Part shown: in pieces, positions 1 through 8,575 of the stretch
How the letters are laid out: each line of letters starts with the position of its first letter
Numbering within the stretch: the stretch's first letter is position 1
Source: an uncultured Bacteroidota bacterium
GTDB taxonomy: Bacteria > Bacteroidota > Bacteroidia > Flavobacteriales > TMED113
Reading direction: 5' to 3'
Assembly: GCA_902533035.1 (NCBI GenBank)
Contig: CACAKI010000007.1
Coordinates: 1-34,459, forward strand
DNA length: 34,459 nt
Position numbers and translations under genes: made by a program
The notes under the pieces: model-generated
What the model was told of the DNA's origin: nothing
What the model saw: only the letters and a program-made list of their open reading frames with translations
The model's database searches: none

Positions 1-3
1 GAC

Positions 4-34
4 AAAAAAGCCCTGAAGATTTCGGGGCTTTTTT
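4..34 (+). terminator. Intrinsic terminator of an upstream gene
   Basis: A-run plus GCCC at 4-13 pairs perfectly with GGGC plus a T-run at 25-34, giving a 10-bp stem that can extend to 15/23, around a short loop. The arm ends in six T residues. This is the classic rho-independent layout and is roughly bidirectional because of the A/T flanks. It must serve a gene left of the window. Confidence 0.85.
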
Positions 35-64
35 ATATATTCGTAAACTATAAATCTAAATAAG

Positions 65-1087
65 ATGAATGTTAAAAAATTTATTTTCTTTATTTTCCCT
101 TTTATTACTTTTTCCCAGACATATAAAAATGGAGAATGGACTGGAAGCGAACACACCCCTCAAACACAACAACAAGAATTAAAAATAGAGAAAAAAGAAA
201 TTCTAAGAAAAAGTGTCTCTAAAATAAAAGATGGACAGAAATGGTTTGGAGAATTAATTTTATTTGAAGACTCTACTGCAAAATGGGTTTCATGGACACC
301 ACAAGAAATAGAAACATCTCGAGAGATTTTAAAAATAAAATCTGATACAATGAAGATTTTTAATGAATACTGGAGCACCACAAAACTATTTCCATATAAA
401 AAACAAAACCTTCAAAATTTAAAAGATACTATTCTAATTGACTTAGAAGTTTCAGGGAGTTTTTACTGCAGCCCAAGTAATAAAGTTAATTCACCTTTCG
501 GTTGGAGATACAGGCGACAACATCATGGAGTTGATACTCACGGAAAAGAAGGTGACACATTAAGAGCTGCATTCGATGGAAAAGTAAGATTTTCTGGTTA
601 TAATGACGGAGGATATGGTCATTTAATAATAATAAGACATTTCAATGGACTTGAAACTTATTATGCACATCAAAGTAAAAGAATTTCTCAAGCGGGTGAT
701 ATTGTAAAAGCAGGGGATGTTATAGGATTAATGGGAGAAACAGGAAGAGCAGATGGACCACATCTACATTTTGAAATGCGATATTACGATCAAGCTTTCA
801 ATCCAGAAAATTTAATTGACATCAAAAATCAAAAAATAAAAGACAAATTTAAAGTTATAGGGAAAAATGGAGAAGAAAGTTATATATACCCCCTAAGTAA
901 AAAAGATTTTTCTTATATCAAAAAAAATAATTCAAAAAAATATCACACTGTCAAAAAAGGAGAAACATTAGGATATCTTGGACAGAAATATTATGGAGAA
1001 GCTTATAATGGAGCACAAAAAATAATGAAATTAAATAAATTAAAATCGGATATAATACATCCAGGACAAAAACTAAGAGTAAAATAG
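65..1087 (+). CDS. M23 (LytM) family peptidoglycan endopeptidase with C-terminal LysM domain
   Basis: Exported peptidoglycan hydrolase of the lysostaphin/LytM type, which cleaves peptide cross-links in the periplasm. A hydrophobic signal peptide covers residues 1-18 (ending TFSQ). The M23 domain spans about residues 140-260 and keeps the zinc site: HxGxD (H153, D157) and HxH (H233, H235, in PHLHFEM). A LysM carbohydrate-binding domain (YHTVKKGETL... to ...HPGQKLRVK) fills the last 48 residues. The order signal-M23-LysM is common in Bacteroidota. Residues 20-130 are an unrecognised family-specific region. The ATG at 65 is directly followed by the signal peptide, so the start is secure. The stop lies one base from the stop of the convergent gene on the other strand. 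The zinc ligands are intact, so it is probably an active enzyme rather than a regulatory LytM protein. Confidence 0.92.
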   Translation: MNVKKFIFFIFPFITFSQTYKNGEWTGSEHTPQTQQQELKIEKKEILRKSVSKIKDGQKWFGELILFEDSTAKWVSWTPQEIETSREILKIKSDTMKIFNEYWSTTKLFPYKKQNLQNLKDTILIDLEVSGSFYCSPSNKVNSPFGWRYRRQHHGVDTHGKEGDTLRAAFDGKVRFSGYNDGGYGHLIIIRHFNGLETYYAHQSKRISQAGDIVKAGDVIGLMGETGRADGPHLHFEMRYYDQAFNPENLIDIKNQKIKDKFKVIGKNGEESYIYPLSKKDFSYIKKNNSKKYHTVKKGETLGYLGQKYYGEAYNGAQKIMKLNKLKSDIIHPGQKLRVK

Positions 1088-1088
1088 A

Positions 1089-2345
1089 CTATTTTGATTT
1101 TAAATAAATAGTATAGTTTTGTTTTCTGTCTTTCCAATGATAACCTAAAGAGAAAGGTAAATCTCCACCGTGATTTTTTGAATTTTTAAAGAAAGAATTT
1201 AAATCTTCCTGCATCATATAAGGCCATCTGTCAAAATCCTTAATAGGTTTTTCATAAGTACCAAAAGGAATTATATTCCAATCATTTTTTTTGAAATATT
1301 TAAAAGGAACCCCTGTGTCATCCTGAAAAATAGACTTACTTTTACTAAGAATGACATTAATCACATTATTAAATGACAAATCAGGCTTATTGTGATGCAT
1401 CATGTAAGAGGCTGCTTTTATAAAAGTATTACAAGTTCTCATATTATTTAAAAAAACTAATAAATTAGGATTATTATGGTAAACTCTTTTATTGTTTCTA
1501 CCTGTTAATGCTTGATCGGACATGTCACAAGAAAAATAAATTAATTTTTTTAATTTATTATCTGATGTTTTAAAACAAAATCGAACACCATCTACACCAT
1601 TAGAATTCCATCCTTCATTAACTGTTTTCTCTTCAATTATATTCCCTAAACTATCTAATGTAATTTTTTCAACACTAACTATATCATGATTAGTTCTTTT
1701 TATGAACCAATAAAGAGTAGAAAGCACTCCATCTACTTTATTTGTCGCAATATCATCTTCCATGTTTCCAGTGATAAAATAACTACGCATATAAATATCC
1801 CTCAAGAAGATATTTAAATTCATCGCATAATTTTGAGTGCTATCTATTGAAAAACTTGAAAAATCAGGAATACTACCAATATCTTCTAATGCTAAAAGTA
1901 TATATTCATTTGCATTTGGAAAAAATTGAAAAGCATGTAAAAAATCAGGACCAGAAAATGGATAAAATAAAAGAGCTGTGTCTGTCTCCGATAAAAGATG
2001 CTTTTGACCAAATTTCATCATTGGATCTAATCTTTCTTTTTTGATTAAATTAAAATCTTTATTTATTCTATTAGAAAATTCATTCCAAAAATCAGGATTA
2101 AAAGAACCATAAAACAAAGAAGTATCCACTCCAGATAAAAAACTTGCCACTCCATCCTCAACAAGATTCGTTTTTATTGACACATCCTCAATTGGATCAA
2201 CAACTGTTGTTTTCGATTCATCATCTAATAATATAGGATTCTGAATAGATTCAGGGCTAGAATTCAAAATCACATCCCATGGAACAAAAAAAGAAACAAC
2301 TAACGTTAGTACTAAAAATAGACCTAATAAATTATACTTTTTCAA
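1089..2345 (-). CDS. Conserved membrane-anchored protein of unknown function
   Basis: 418-residue protein with one N-terminal hydrophobic segment (about residues 5-22, basic MKKYN before it), either an uncleaved anchor or a signal peptide, so the rest faces the periplasm. I recognise a conserved stretch at about residues 125-160 (LLFYPFSGPDFLHA followed by FFPNANEYILLALEDIG) that I recall from uncharacterised proteins of several phyla, but I know no function for it. The C-terminal part is rich in aromatic residues (YHWKDRKQNYTIYLKSK). It sits between two cell-wall genes and is transcribed divergently from the L,D-transpeptidase-like gene with only 39 bp between starts, which hints at an envelope role. 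That is inference from position only. Confidence 0.75.
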   Translation of the reverse strand: MKKYNLLGLFLVLTLVVSFFVPWDVILNSSPESIQNPILLDDESKTTVVDPIEDVSIKTNLVEDGVASFLSGVDTSLFYGSFNPDFWNEFSNRINKDFNLIKKERLDPMMKFGQKHLLSETDTALLFYPFSGPDFLHAFQFFPNANEYILLALEDIGSIPDFSSFSIDSTQNYAMNLNIFLRDIYMRSYFITGNMEDDIATNKVDGVLSTLYWFIKRTNHDIVSVEKITLDSLGNIIEEKTVNEGWNSNGVDGVRFCFKTSDNKLKKLIYFSCDMSDQALTGRNNKRVYHNNPNLLVFLNNMRTCNTFIKAASYMMHHNKPDLSFNNVINVILSKSKSIFQDDTGVPFKYFKKNDWNIIPFGTYEKPIKDFDRWPYMMQEDLNSFFKNSKNHGGDLPFSLGYHWKDRKQNYTIYLKSK

Positions 2346-2356
2346 ACTATAAAAAC

Positions 2357-2364
2357 TAATTTTG
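2357..2364 (+). promoter_or_regulatory. Bacteroidota -7 promoter element for the L,D-transpeptidase-like gene
   Basis: TAATTTTG matches the Bacteroidota -7 consensus TAnnTTTG, 20 nt before the ATG at 2385. A T-rich stretch lies where the -33 TTTG would be, but no exact TTTG is present. It lies in the 39-bp divergent gap. Confidence 0.5.
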
Positions 2365-2384
2365 AGTAAAAATACTAAAATTTT

Positions 2385-4238
2385 ATGCGGAAATTTTACT
2401 TTGTACCTTTTTTAATACTTCTTATCTCAAGTTGTGGAACAACTTATGATAAAGATTTACTTATTAGAAATAATCAGGAATCTTTTAAAAAAGACAGTTT
2501 ATACAAAGTAAATGAAAGAATAAAATATATAGATTCAATATTTTTTTATGTGAAAAATGAAAATAATATAAACTTATATACTCATTTTATAAATAGCTTT
2601 CCGAAATCCAAAAATGCCCCAATTGCAAAACAAGAAAGAAAAAAATTATTTCTAATTAAAGAAAAAGTCATAGAGTCAAATTTAGACATAGAAAGCTTAA
2701 TAGCAGCAAACCCCTGTTATATACCTATTTATAAAAATATTGATTATATAAATAAGAAGAATTTTCAACTGCATGAAATTATAAACTCAGATTTAGACTC
2801 ATCAAATCCATACAGAAATAGATTTGTAGTTGCTGACTTAAACACGTTAAATAAAAAAGGTAAATCAAGAGGAATAAAAGAAATTCACTATAACCCAAAA
2901 AAAAGTTGGGAGTTTTTAGATCTTTTTGGGTTTTTAGAAAAAGAACAATTCAATATAGATTCTATAGAAAATATTAAACCTGAAAAACTAAACATATCAA
3001 AAGAGTACAATAAAAAAAACATTCTATTTCAATTAAAAATATTTCAAAATTATCTTCAAAAAGTAGCAAAATACAAAGAACCTGAAATTGAAAAAGCATA
3101 CAGTATTTATCAAGGAAGAAAGTATAATGTAGGGCAAAATCTTTGTTTTTGTGAACTTAGGGGAGACACTATTTTTTTAGAAGCAAAGCACATTACCTCA
3201 TCTCAAGGAAAAACAAGAATATTTAAAAGAGATAGTATAACTCAAGAATACGTTTTAAATGAGAGAGGAAAAAGAATCAGTTTATACTCTAATCGTTTTC
3301 CTATAAACCAACACAGAGGTTATTATGCTCCAGTTAATAAATTATCCTCCAGAAATTGGGATAGAGAAAGAGATTATAATGAATTTGATGCCTTTAGAGA
3401 CAGTCTTTTAGGTGGAGGAAAATCAACTGTTGCTTTATTTGATTCTGTAGTCCCATTACCTAATTTTATTACATTATTTCCAAATAAAAATAAGTATCGT
3501 AAAGCTGTTTTAAAAAATGGCATTCATGAAGGAAGTTTAAATCTGATGAGCAGGTGTATGCTAGGGACCCCGCAAAGTCTAGGGTGTTTTCGAATGAACG
3601 ATTATGGATCAAAATTCGCTAGATGGTGGATCCCAAATCACACTAACTTTTTTGTTTATTTTGATGAAAAAAAATACTCTGGAGAACAAATTGATTCAGC
3701 TCAAGCACTTGTTCCATTTCAATCAAAAAATGAAGGTGATATATTTAGAGGTTGGATACATAAAAATTATCCTAAATATGCGAAAGAAATAGATTTGGAC
3801 ATTAGTGGCTCTTGTAATAATTGTTTTGTATACTTAGCATGGCAAAAATATGGACAAGAATTTTTAAATTCCAATGAAGGATCTTTTTTTAGAAAAAGGA
3901 AAATTGAAGCATCAAATAAAAGTGAAGAAAAAATAAATTCATCAAATGAAAAAACACAAAATAAAAAAGAAAATTTTTTTCGAGAAAATCCTAAATTTTT
4001 AATATCAAAAAAGTATGAAATTGTTATCAATTGCTTAGAAAATGAAAAAAAAGCTAATCGTTACATAAAAAAATTAAAAACTAAAAACTACAATCCAACA
4101 TTTTCACTCAATGAAAAAGGAAATTGTTACATCATAAAACTAGGATTGTTTTTTGAAAAAAATGAAGCAATAAAATATTTAAAAAAAATACAATCTGAAA
4201 TCACAGAAGATGCCTGGATTTATATTTCAATGAAATAA
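2385..4238 (+). CDS. L,D-transpeptidase-like (YkuD) lipoprotein with C-terminal SPOR domain
   Basis: Large (617 residues) outer-membrane or periplasmic lipoprotein: signal peptide with lipobox LISSC (lipidated Cys17). The catalytic region around residues 375-415 carries the YkuD hallmark: His381 (NGIHEGS) and SLGCFRM with nucleophile Cys401, the family pattern HxxxS..(S)xGCxR. These enzymes make or edit 3-3 peptidoglycan cross-links or attach proteins to the wall. The last 70 residues (from about 545) look like a SPOR domain, which binds denuded glycan at the division site. The 330-residue N-terminal region is unrecognised. The segment 425-480 (WIPNHTNFFVYFDEKK, ISGSCNNCFVYLAWQKYG) may be a second functional part. 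The assignment to YkuD rests on the His/Cys motif only. Confidence 0.75.
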   Translation: MRKFYFVPFLILLISSCGTTYDKDLLIRNNQESFKKDSLYKVNERIKYIDSIFFYVKNENNINLYTHFINSFPKSKNAPIAKQERKKLFLIKEKVIESNLDIESLIAANPCYIPIYKNIDYINKKNFQLHEIINSDLDSSNPYRNRFVVADLNTLNKKGKSRGIKEIHYNPKKSWEFLDLFGFLEKEQFNIDSIENIKPEKLNISKEYNKKNILFQLKIFQNYLQKVAKYKEPEIEKAYSIYQGRKYNVGQNLCFCELRGDTIFLEAKHITSSQGKTRIFKRDSITQEYVLNERGKRISLYSNRFPINQHRGYYAPVNKLSSRNWDRERDYNEFDAFRDSLLGGGKSTVALFDSVVPLPNFITLFPNKNKYRKAVLKNGIHEGSLNLMSRCMLGTPQSLGCFRMNDYGSKFARWWIPNHTNFFVYFDEKKYSGEQIDSAQALVPFQSKNEGDIFRGWIHKNYPKYAKEIDLDISGSCNNCFVYLAWQKYGQEFLNSNEGSFFRKRKIEASNKSEEKINSSNEKTQNKKENFFRENPKFLISKKYEIVINCLENEKKANRYIKKLKTKNYNPTFSLNEKGNCYIIKLGLFFEKNEAIKYLKKIQSEITEDAWIYISMK

Positions 4239-4251
4239 ATACTGATTTTTA

Positions 4252-5640
4252 TTAAAAGAAATATTGTGTAAAAAGAAAGAAAATCTCACCTAAAATTATT
4301 GCCCATAATATCAACATTCTAGAATTAGAACGAGTAACATAAAGGTAAAAAATCTGACCTAAAACGATTGTCCAAAAAACATATATTAGCATTGTAAAAT
4401 CATCAGAAATCAAATGATACATCATCCAAAGGTTCACAACAACAAAAAGAAAACCACATATAATATTTCCTAATGGAAGAACAAAAGCATTAGGGTCTTT
4501 GAATTTTTTTCTAACTAATAATAATCCTAACACTACTAAAACAGAAAAAAAAGATAAACAAACGCCTATATACCTAACAATCCAATCAAAAGAAGCTGTT
4601 TGAATCATAATTATAGGTAATATCATAAAACAAAGTATTGCAATATATGGAGATGAATTTTTATTTTTTTTATTTAATACTTTAAGCGCTTTATAATCTT
4701 TTCCCATAATATCCAAAACTGAGGGCCCTGCTATAAATAAAGAACTAAGAGATGATAATAAAGCTATTCCAAAAATCAATGATAATGATGCCGCTATTTG
4801 ATCAGAAAAAATTGTTTTTAAAAAAATATTAGCAATGTCTGTCTGACCTGTTAAATCATCAAGTTCTACGGAAAAAAGAAATGCAGAATTTAAGCCTAAG
4901 TATAAAACACTAACAAATAATGTCCCTAAAATTAAAGAGTATGGAATGTTTTTTCTTGGATTTTCAATTTTATCTGCAAAATAAACAGAAGCATTCCAAC
5001 CAGAGAAAGCAAAACAGACATATACTAAAGAAATTGCAAAATCAGAGCTAAATATTAAATCAAAATCATTAACTCCATTATTCAATGGATTAAAAATTAG
5101 TGAACTTCTAGAAAAATCCCCAAACATTAAAAGAATAATTGGTAAAAATATTATTGCAAGAATTAATAAAATTTTAAATCTAGTTGCAATATTTTGAAAA
5201 AAACCGCCAATTTTAATTCCAAATAAATGAATAGAACCTATTAATATAATTACAGAACTAGCTATATAAGTGTGAGTAATACCAAAAAAATCATTTGTAT
5301 ATTCTCCTATTGCAATTGCAACAGCTGCTATCGGAGCAGCAAAACCAACAAAAAAACTAATCCAACCAGCCATAAAACCCAACCATTCGGAATAAATCTT
5401 AGATAAATACTTATATTCCCCTCCTGACTCTTTTATTCTTGTAGCAATCTCTGAATAAACAAGAGCGCCAAATAAAGAAATTAACCCTCCTAAAAACCAT
5501 AAAACCATAATACTAAACCAAGAAGGAATAGCCCCTGTTTGATAACCTAGAGATGTAAAAACACCTGTCCCAATCATGTTAGCAATCACAACATTTATTG
5601 CAACAGTTTTAGAGTATTTCTGATTTTTTAAATTTTTCAT
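4252..5640 (-). CDS. APC superfamily amino acid permease
   Basis: 462-residue inner-membrane transporter with about 12 hydrophobic segments. The first helix has the APC signature NVVIANMIGTGVFTSLG (residues 16-32), the glycine-rich unwound helix that binds the substrate amine. A second conserved stretch is VYCFAFSGWNASVYFADKIENPRKNIP, typical of the APC helix 6 region and the loop after it. The family imports or exchanges amino acids by proton symport or antiport; the substrate cannot be read from sequence. It is monocistronic, divergent from the DksA-like gene (55-bp gap) and convergent with the SPOR-domain gene. Confidence 0.9.
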   Translation of the reverse strand: MKNLKNQKYSKTVAINVVIANMIGTGVFTSLGYQTGAIPSWFSIMVLWFLGGLISLFGALVYSEIATRIKESGGEYKYLSKIYSEWLGFMAGWISFFVGFAAPIAAVAIAIGEYTNDFFGITHTYIASSVIILIGSIHLFGIKIGGFFQNIATRFKILLILAIIFLPIILLMFGDFSRSSLIFNPLNNGVNDFDLIFSSDFAISLVYVCFAFSGWNASVYFADKIENPRKNIPYSLILGTLFVSVLYLGLNSAFLFSVELDDLTGQTDIANIFLKTIFSDQIAASLSLIFGIALLSSLSSLFIAGPSVLDIMGKDYKALKVLNKKNKNSSPYIAILCFMILPIIMIQTASFDWIVRYIGVCLSFFSVLVVLGLLLVRKKFKDPNAFVLPLGNIICGFLFVVVNLWMMYHLISDDFTMLIYVFWTIVLGQIFYLYVTRSNSRMLILWAIILGEIFFLFTQYFF

Positions 5641-5695
5641 TTATTGATTAAGTTAAAATTATTATTTTAAACACAAAATCATTTATTCAATAATA

Positions 5696-6025
5696 ATGAA
5701 GGAAGAAAAAACCAAACAAATAAAAAAAAGAATAAAAGAGGAAATAAAAAACACTATTTCATCAATCAAAGAATATAAACTCTTAACCAAACCAATTACT
5801 CCAGAAAATGCTATTGGCCGTGTTTCAAGAATGGATGCTATAAATAATAAAAGTGTCATAGAGGCTGCATTGAGGAAAGCAGAAGAAAAATTAAAACAGT
5901 TAGAATTCATAAAAACTCAAGTTGATAATGATGATTTTGGCATTTGTATTAAGTGTTATAAAGAAATACCAATAGCAAGAATTTTAATTGTACCACACAG
6001 TAGATATTGTGTGAATTGTGCATAA
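5696..6025 (+). CDS. DksA/TraR-type C4 zinc-finger protein
   Basis: 109-residue cytoplasmic protein with a charged coiled-coil N-terminus (residues 1-30, 70-85) and a C-terminal four-cysteine zinc finger (CIKC ... CVNC). The family binds the RNA polymerase secondary channel and, with ppGpp in DksA itself, reprograms transcription initiation. The conserved ENAIGRVSRMDAINNKS segment is typical of the short Bacteroidota members. The acidic tip (DD of DksA) is not clearly present, so the effect on polymerase is uncertain. The stop codon is two bases before the MsrA start, so the two genes are probably co-translated. Confidence 0.85.
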   Translation: MKEEKTKQIKKRIKEEIKNTISSIKEYKLLTKPITPENAIGRVSRMDAINNKSVIEAALRKAEEKLKQLEFIKTQVDNDDFGICIKCYKEIPIARILIVPHSRYCVNCA

Positions 6026-6027
6026 AA

Positions 6028-6615
6028 ATGAAATTATTATTTATATTAATTATTATGATTAACCCCCTATTAAAAAGTCAAAATATTGAAAAAAAAATAT
6101 ATTTCGGGGGAGGTTGCTTTTGGTGCATAGAAGCTTTTTTTGAAAATGTAAAAGGTGTGACAAATGTTGTAAGTGGATATTCAGGAGGGAATGTCAAAAA
6201 CCCTACATATAAAGAGGTTATAAGTGGAACAACAAATCATGCTGAAATTTGTGAAATAACTTATAAGCCAAAAAAAATTAATTTAAAGTCTTTACTTGAA
6301 ATTTTTTTTACTTCACATAACCCCACAACAATAAATAGACAAGGAAATGATATTGGGAGTCAATATCGTTCTATAATAATGTATGAAGATCAAATAGATC
6401 AGAAACAAATTATAGATTTTATATCTGAAATACAAGAGAGTATTTTTAAGAAACAAAAAATAGTAACCAAAATCGAAAAATTAAAAGAATTCTATGTAGC
6501 GGAAGAATACCATCAAAACTTTTATAAACTAAATAAAAATTACCCTTATTGTATAATGATCATCAATCCAAAAATCCAAGAATTAAGAAAAAAATTGAAA
6601 AAATATTATAAATAA
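6028..6615 (+). CDS. msrA: Exported peptide-methionine (S)-S-oxide reductase
   Basis: Repairs oxidised methionine (S-sulfoxide) in proteins. The family motif GGGCFWC is present with the catalytic Cys30, followed by GVTNVVSGYSGG, HAEICE, and GSQYRSIIMY, all standard MsrA landmarks. Length is 195 residues. I chose ATG 6028 over the TTG at 6007, because the ATG begins a clear signal peptide (MKLLFILIIMINPLLKSQN) and lies just after the DksA-like stop at 6025. The signal peptide means the enzyme works outside the cytoplasm. It has no fused MsrB domain, and no thioredoxin-type partner is adjacent. Confidence 0.93.
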   Translation: MKLLFILIIMINPLLKSQNIEKKIYFGGGCFWCIEAFFENVKGVTNVVSGYSGGNVKNPTYKEVISGTTNHAEICEITYKPKKINLKSLLEIFFTSHNPTTINRQGNDIGSQYRSIIMYEDQIDQKQIIDFISEIQESIFKKQKIVTKIEKLKEFYVAEEYHQNFYKLNKNYPYCIMIINPKIQELRKKLKKYYK

Positions 6616-6635
6616 AAATTGCTTAAATTTAAAGT

Positions 6636-7487
6636 ATGCAAAACAAAAAAAATTTCTTAATCATCATTTTTTTCTTACCAATATCTATTTTATCTCAGGA
6701 TGAAAAAAAACTAAGTAAAAAAGAAGCAAATGAAGAGGTGAAAAGACTAACTATTTTAACAGAAGAATTACAATCTGAAAAAGAAGAGTTAAATAATAAA
6801 TTAATGATTGAATATGAAAAATTGCTATCTCAAATGGACGAAAATAGTAACCTAAGAACTGAAAATGGAGAATTAAAAAGTGAGATAAGAGACATGCAAC
6901 AAGAATTAGTCGAGCTACAAAAATTACTTGCTAAAACAGAAAATGAAAAATTAAGCTTAATAGAAGAAAATAACACACAAAAAAATAATATTAGATTAGA
7001 TAGCATCTCACTAAAAAATTTAAATGACAGTATTATTTTTATAAAAAATTTAAGTGATAGCCTTTTAAAAGAACAAATGAATATAGAAGAAGAAGTATTA
7101 GGAGAAAACTCTGTAGAATTATTATTATACTTAGAAGATGGAAGTAATTACTTTGAAGGAGATGAGTGGTGGTTTTACTTTTATTATTTAAATGAAAAAA
7201 ATAATACAAAAACACACTTTCTAATGTTTGCTTCTCCAGTAAACGAAGTAAAATTAAAAGGAAGTTTAGAACAATCTGGATTCTATGGATGGGAAACTGA
7301 AGAAATGGAAAATGAATGGGTTCGAAAAGATTTATATAAAGTAACTTTCAAATTAGATTATTATGGATATGAAACTACTGATGTTTGGTGTAAACTTATT
7401 GAATTAGAATTAGCAGAAGATTTATCTAAGGAAGAAATAGAATATATGCCTGAACCTTATTTCATAATAAATCATTTAAATGACTAG
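6636..7487 (+). CDS. Exported coiled-coil protein of unknown function
   Basis: 283 residues. A signal peptide (residues 1-20, ending SILSQ) is followed by a long charged coiled coil (about 25-150, rich in E, K, L, N with heptad-like leucines). The compact C-terminal domain (150-283) is rich in Trp, Tyr and acidic residues (EGDEWWFYFYYL, SGFYGWETEEMENEW). I do not recognise a family. The layout resembles periplasmic or surface proteins in which a coiled coil spaces a small beta domain from the membrane. It follows msrA by 20 bp on the same strand and could be read from the same transcript. Its stop codon overlaps the stop of the convergent amidohydrolase gene. Confidence 0.75.
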   Translation: MQNKKNFLIIIFFLPISILSQDEKKLSKKEANEEVKRLTILTEELQSEKEELNNKLMIEYEKLLSQMDENSNLRTENGELKSEIRDMQQELVELQKLLAKTENEKLSLIEENNTQKNNIRLDSISLKNLNDSIIFIKNLSDSLLKEQMNIEEEVLGENSVELLLYLEDGSNYFEGDEWWFYFYYLNEKNNTKTHFLMFASPVNEVKLKGSLEQSGFYGWETEEMENEWVRKDLYKVTFKLDYYGYETTDVWCKLIELELAEDLSKEEIEYMPEPYFIINHLND

Positions 7488-8515
7488 TTCTTTTTAGAGC
7501 CTAGCCATGTCAACACATTATCCTTCCAAATCCTAGCAGATTCTTTTTGACTCAAAATACTATATTCAACAGCATCATCAATGACTCGACCAGGATAAGA
7601 CTTGCCAACACCTTCCATTTCCCCTAAAGGATATGGATCATCAAGGCCAGCAACAATCTGAGAAACCCCTACCCTTTTCTTCATTAGTTCTAATGTATAA
7701 ACATCATGAACTAATGTGTCAAAAAATAAATTTTGATGAGATAAAAATTTTCTTGGATTATGAGCTCCTTTAAATAAATCTTTTCTACCATCATACCCTT
7801 GCACTCTTCTCCCATAATTAGCTATAGCCAACATACAACCATGAGCAAAACAAGTACGAATATTGGGATACTTATCAGGAATTCCTCTGAGTGTAAATAA
7901 ATGAAATGTGTCAGCACATTGAGCCATCATCCATATTAAATGAAAACGCCAATATTTATCTTCTAGCTTAACCATTTTTTCAGCATTATAAGGATGAATT
8001 TCAAGAGACAAAGAATATTTATTTGCTAAATCATAAATAGGGTCTACTTTTTCATCAGCAACTGAAATCCACTTTCCAGATTCAGAAAGAAAATGAGTAG
8101 GCAAGCATAGAACTTTTAAATCTAATTCATTAACACATCTTTCTATTTCCTTTAAAGCATCAGCAAGATATAATGGCTGAACAACAAATCCAGCAGTAAA
8201 TTGATGAGAAAATTTATTTTGAATAGATGCATTAAAATCATTTTGGAATCTTATTGTATCTAAAGTATCTTGTTTTTTCCATCCATTACAATACAATTGA
8301 GATAGTGGTAATACAACAGCATGATCAATATTGTGTTTTTTCATCCATATTAATTTACTATCAATAAAAAAACTAGAATCTGTAATAGGACGAACCCAAT
8401 CACCCTGCCTCATAAATTTTTTATCAAAATCAACCGAAAATAATTTTTTTTTCTTTAAAAAATCCGGAATCTGATTAGGCTCTGGTAATAAGTGAGAATG
8501 AGCATTAATTTTCAT
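7484..8515 (-). CDS. Amidohydrolase of the ACMSD-like (Amidohydro_2) family
   Basis: 343-residue TIM-barrel metal enzyme related to 2-amino-3-carboxymuconate-6-semialdehyde decarboxylase. Visible metal-site residues: H6 and H8 (NAHSH), H174 (LEIHPYN), H225 (CFAHG) and D292 in GLDDPYPLGE, the last matching the ACMSD consensus with GTDYPFPLGE. DTLVHDVYTLELM also matches ACMSD closely. The family performs zinc-dependent non-oxidative decarboxylation or hydrolysis of aromatic-derived acids. No other kynurenine-pathway gene is in the window, so the substrate is open. It has its own promoter-like element upstream (8538-8545) and runs divergently from the methyltransferase gene. Confidence 0.85.
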   Translation of the reverse strand: MKINAHSHLLPEPNQIPDFLKKKKLFSVDFDKKFMRQGDWVRPITDSSFFIDSKLIWMKKHNIDHAVVLPLSQLYCNGWKKQDTLDTIRFQNDFNASIQNKFSHQFTAGFVVQPLYLADALKEIERCVNELDLKVLCLPTHFLSESGKWISVADEKVDPIYDLANKYSLSLEIHPYNAEKMVKLEDKYWRFHLIWMMAQCADTFHLFTLRGIPDKYPNIRTCFAHGCMLAIANYGRRVQGYDGRKDLFKGAHNPRKFLSHQNLFFDTLVHDVYTLELMKKRVGVSQIVAGLDDPYPLGEMEGVGKSYPGRVIDDAVEYSILSQKESARIWKDNVLTWLGSKKN

Positions 8516-8537
8516 TTAATAAATTTAAAATGTAATT

Positions 8538-8545
8538 CAAAATTA
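8538..8545 (-). promoter_or_regulatory. -7 promoter element of the amidohydrolase gene
   Basis: On the minus strand this reads TAATTTTG, an exact match to the Bacteroidota -7 consensus TAnnTTTG, about 23 nt upstream of the ATG at 8515. No good -33 TTTG is at the expected distance, so this is a moderate prediction. Confidence 0.45.
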
Positions 8546-8575
8546 AAAAACTTATTTTTAAAAAAAGAAATTATA

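Noticed and set aside
3767-4030. Minus-strand open frame opposite the SPOR-domain gene
   Set aside because: Antisense of the lysine-rich linker, giving many Phe; no start signal and no family match.
8492-8575. N-terminal extension of the methyltransferase from 8492
   Set aside because: It would overlap the start of the divergent amidohydrolase gene, and the residues resemble no THUMP-methyltransferase N-terminus; ATG 8576 fits the family.
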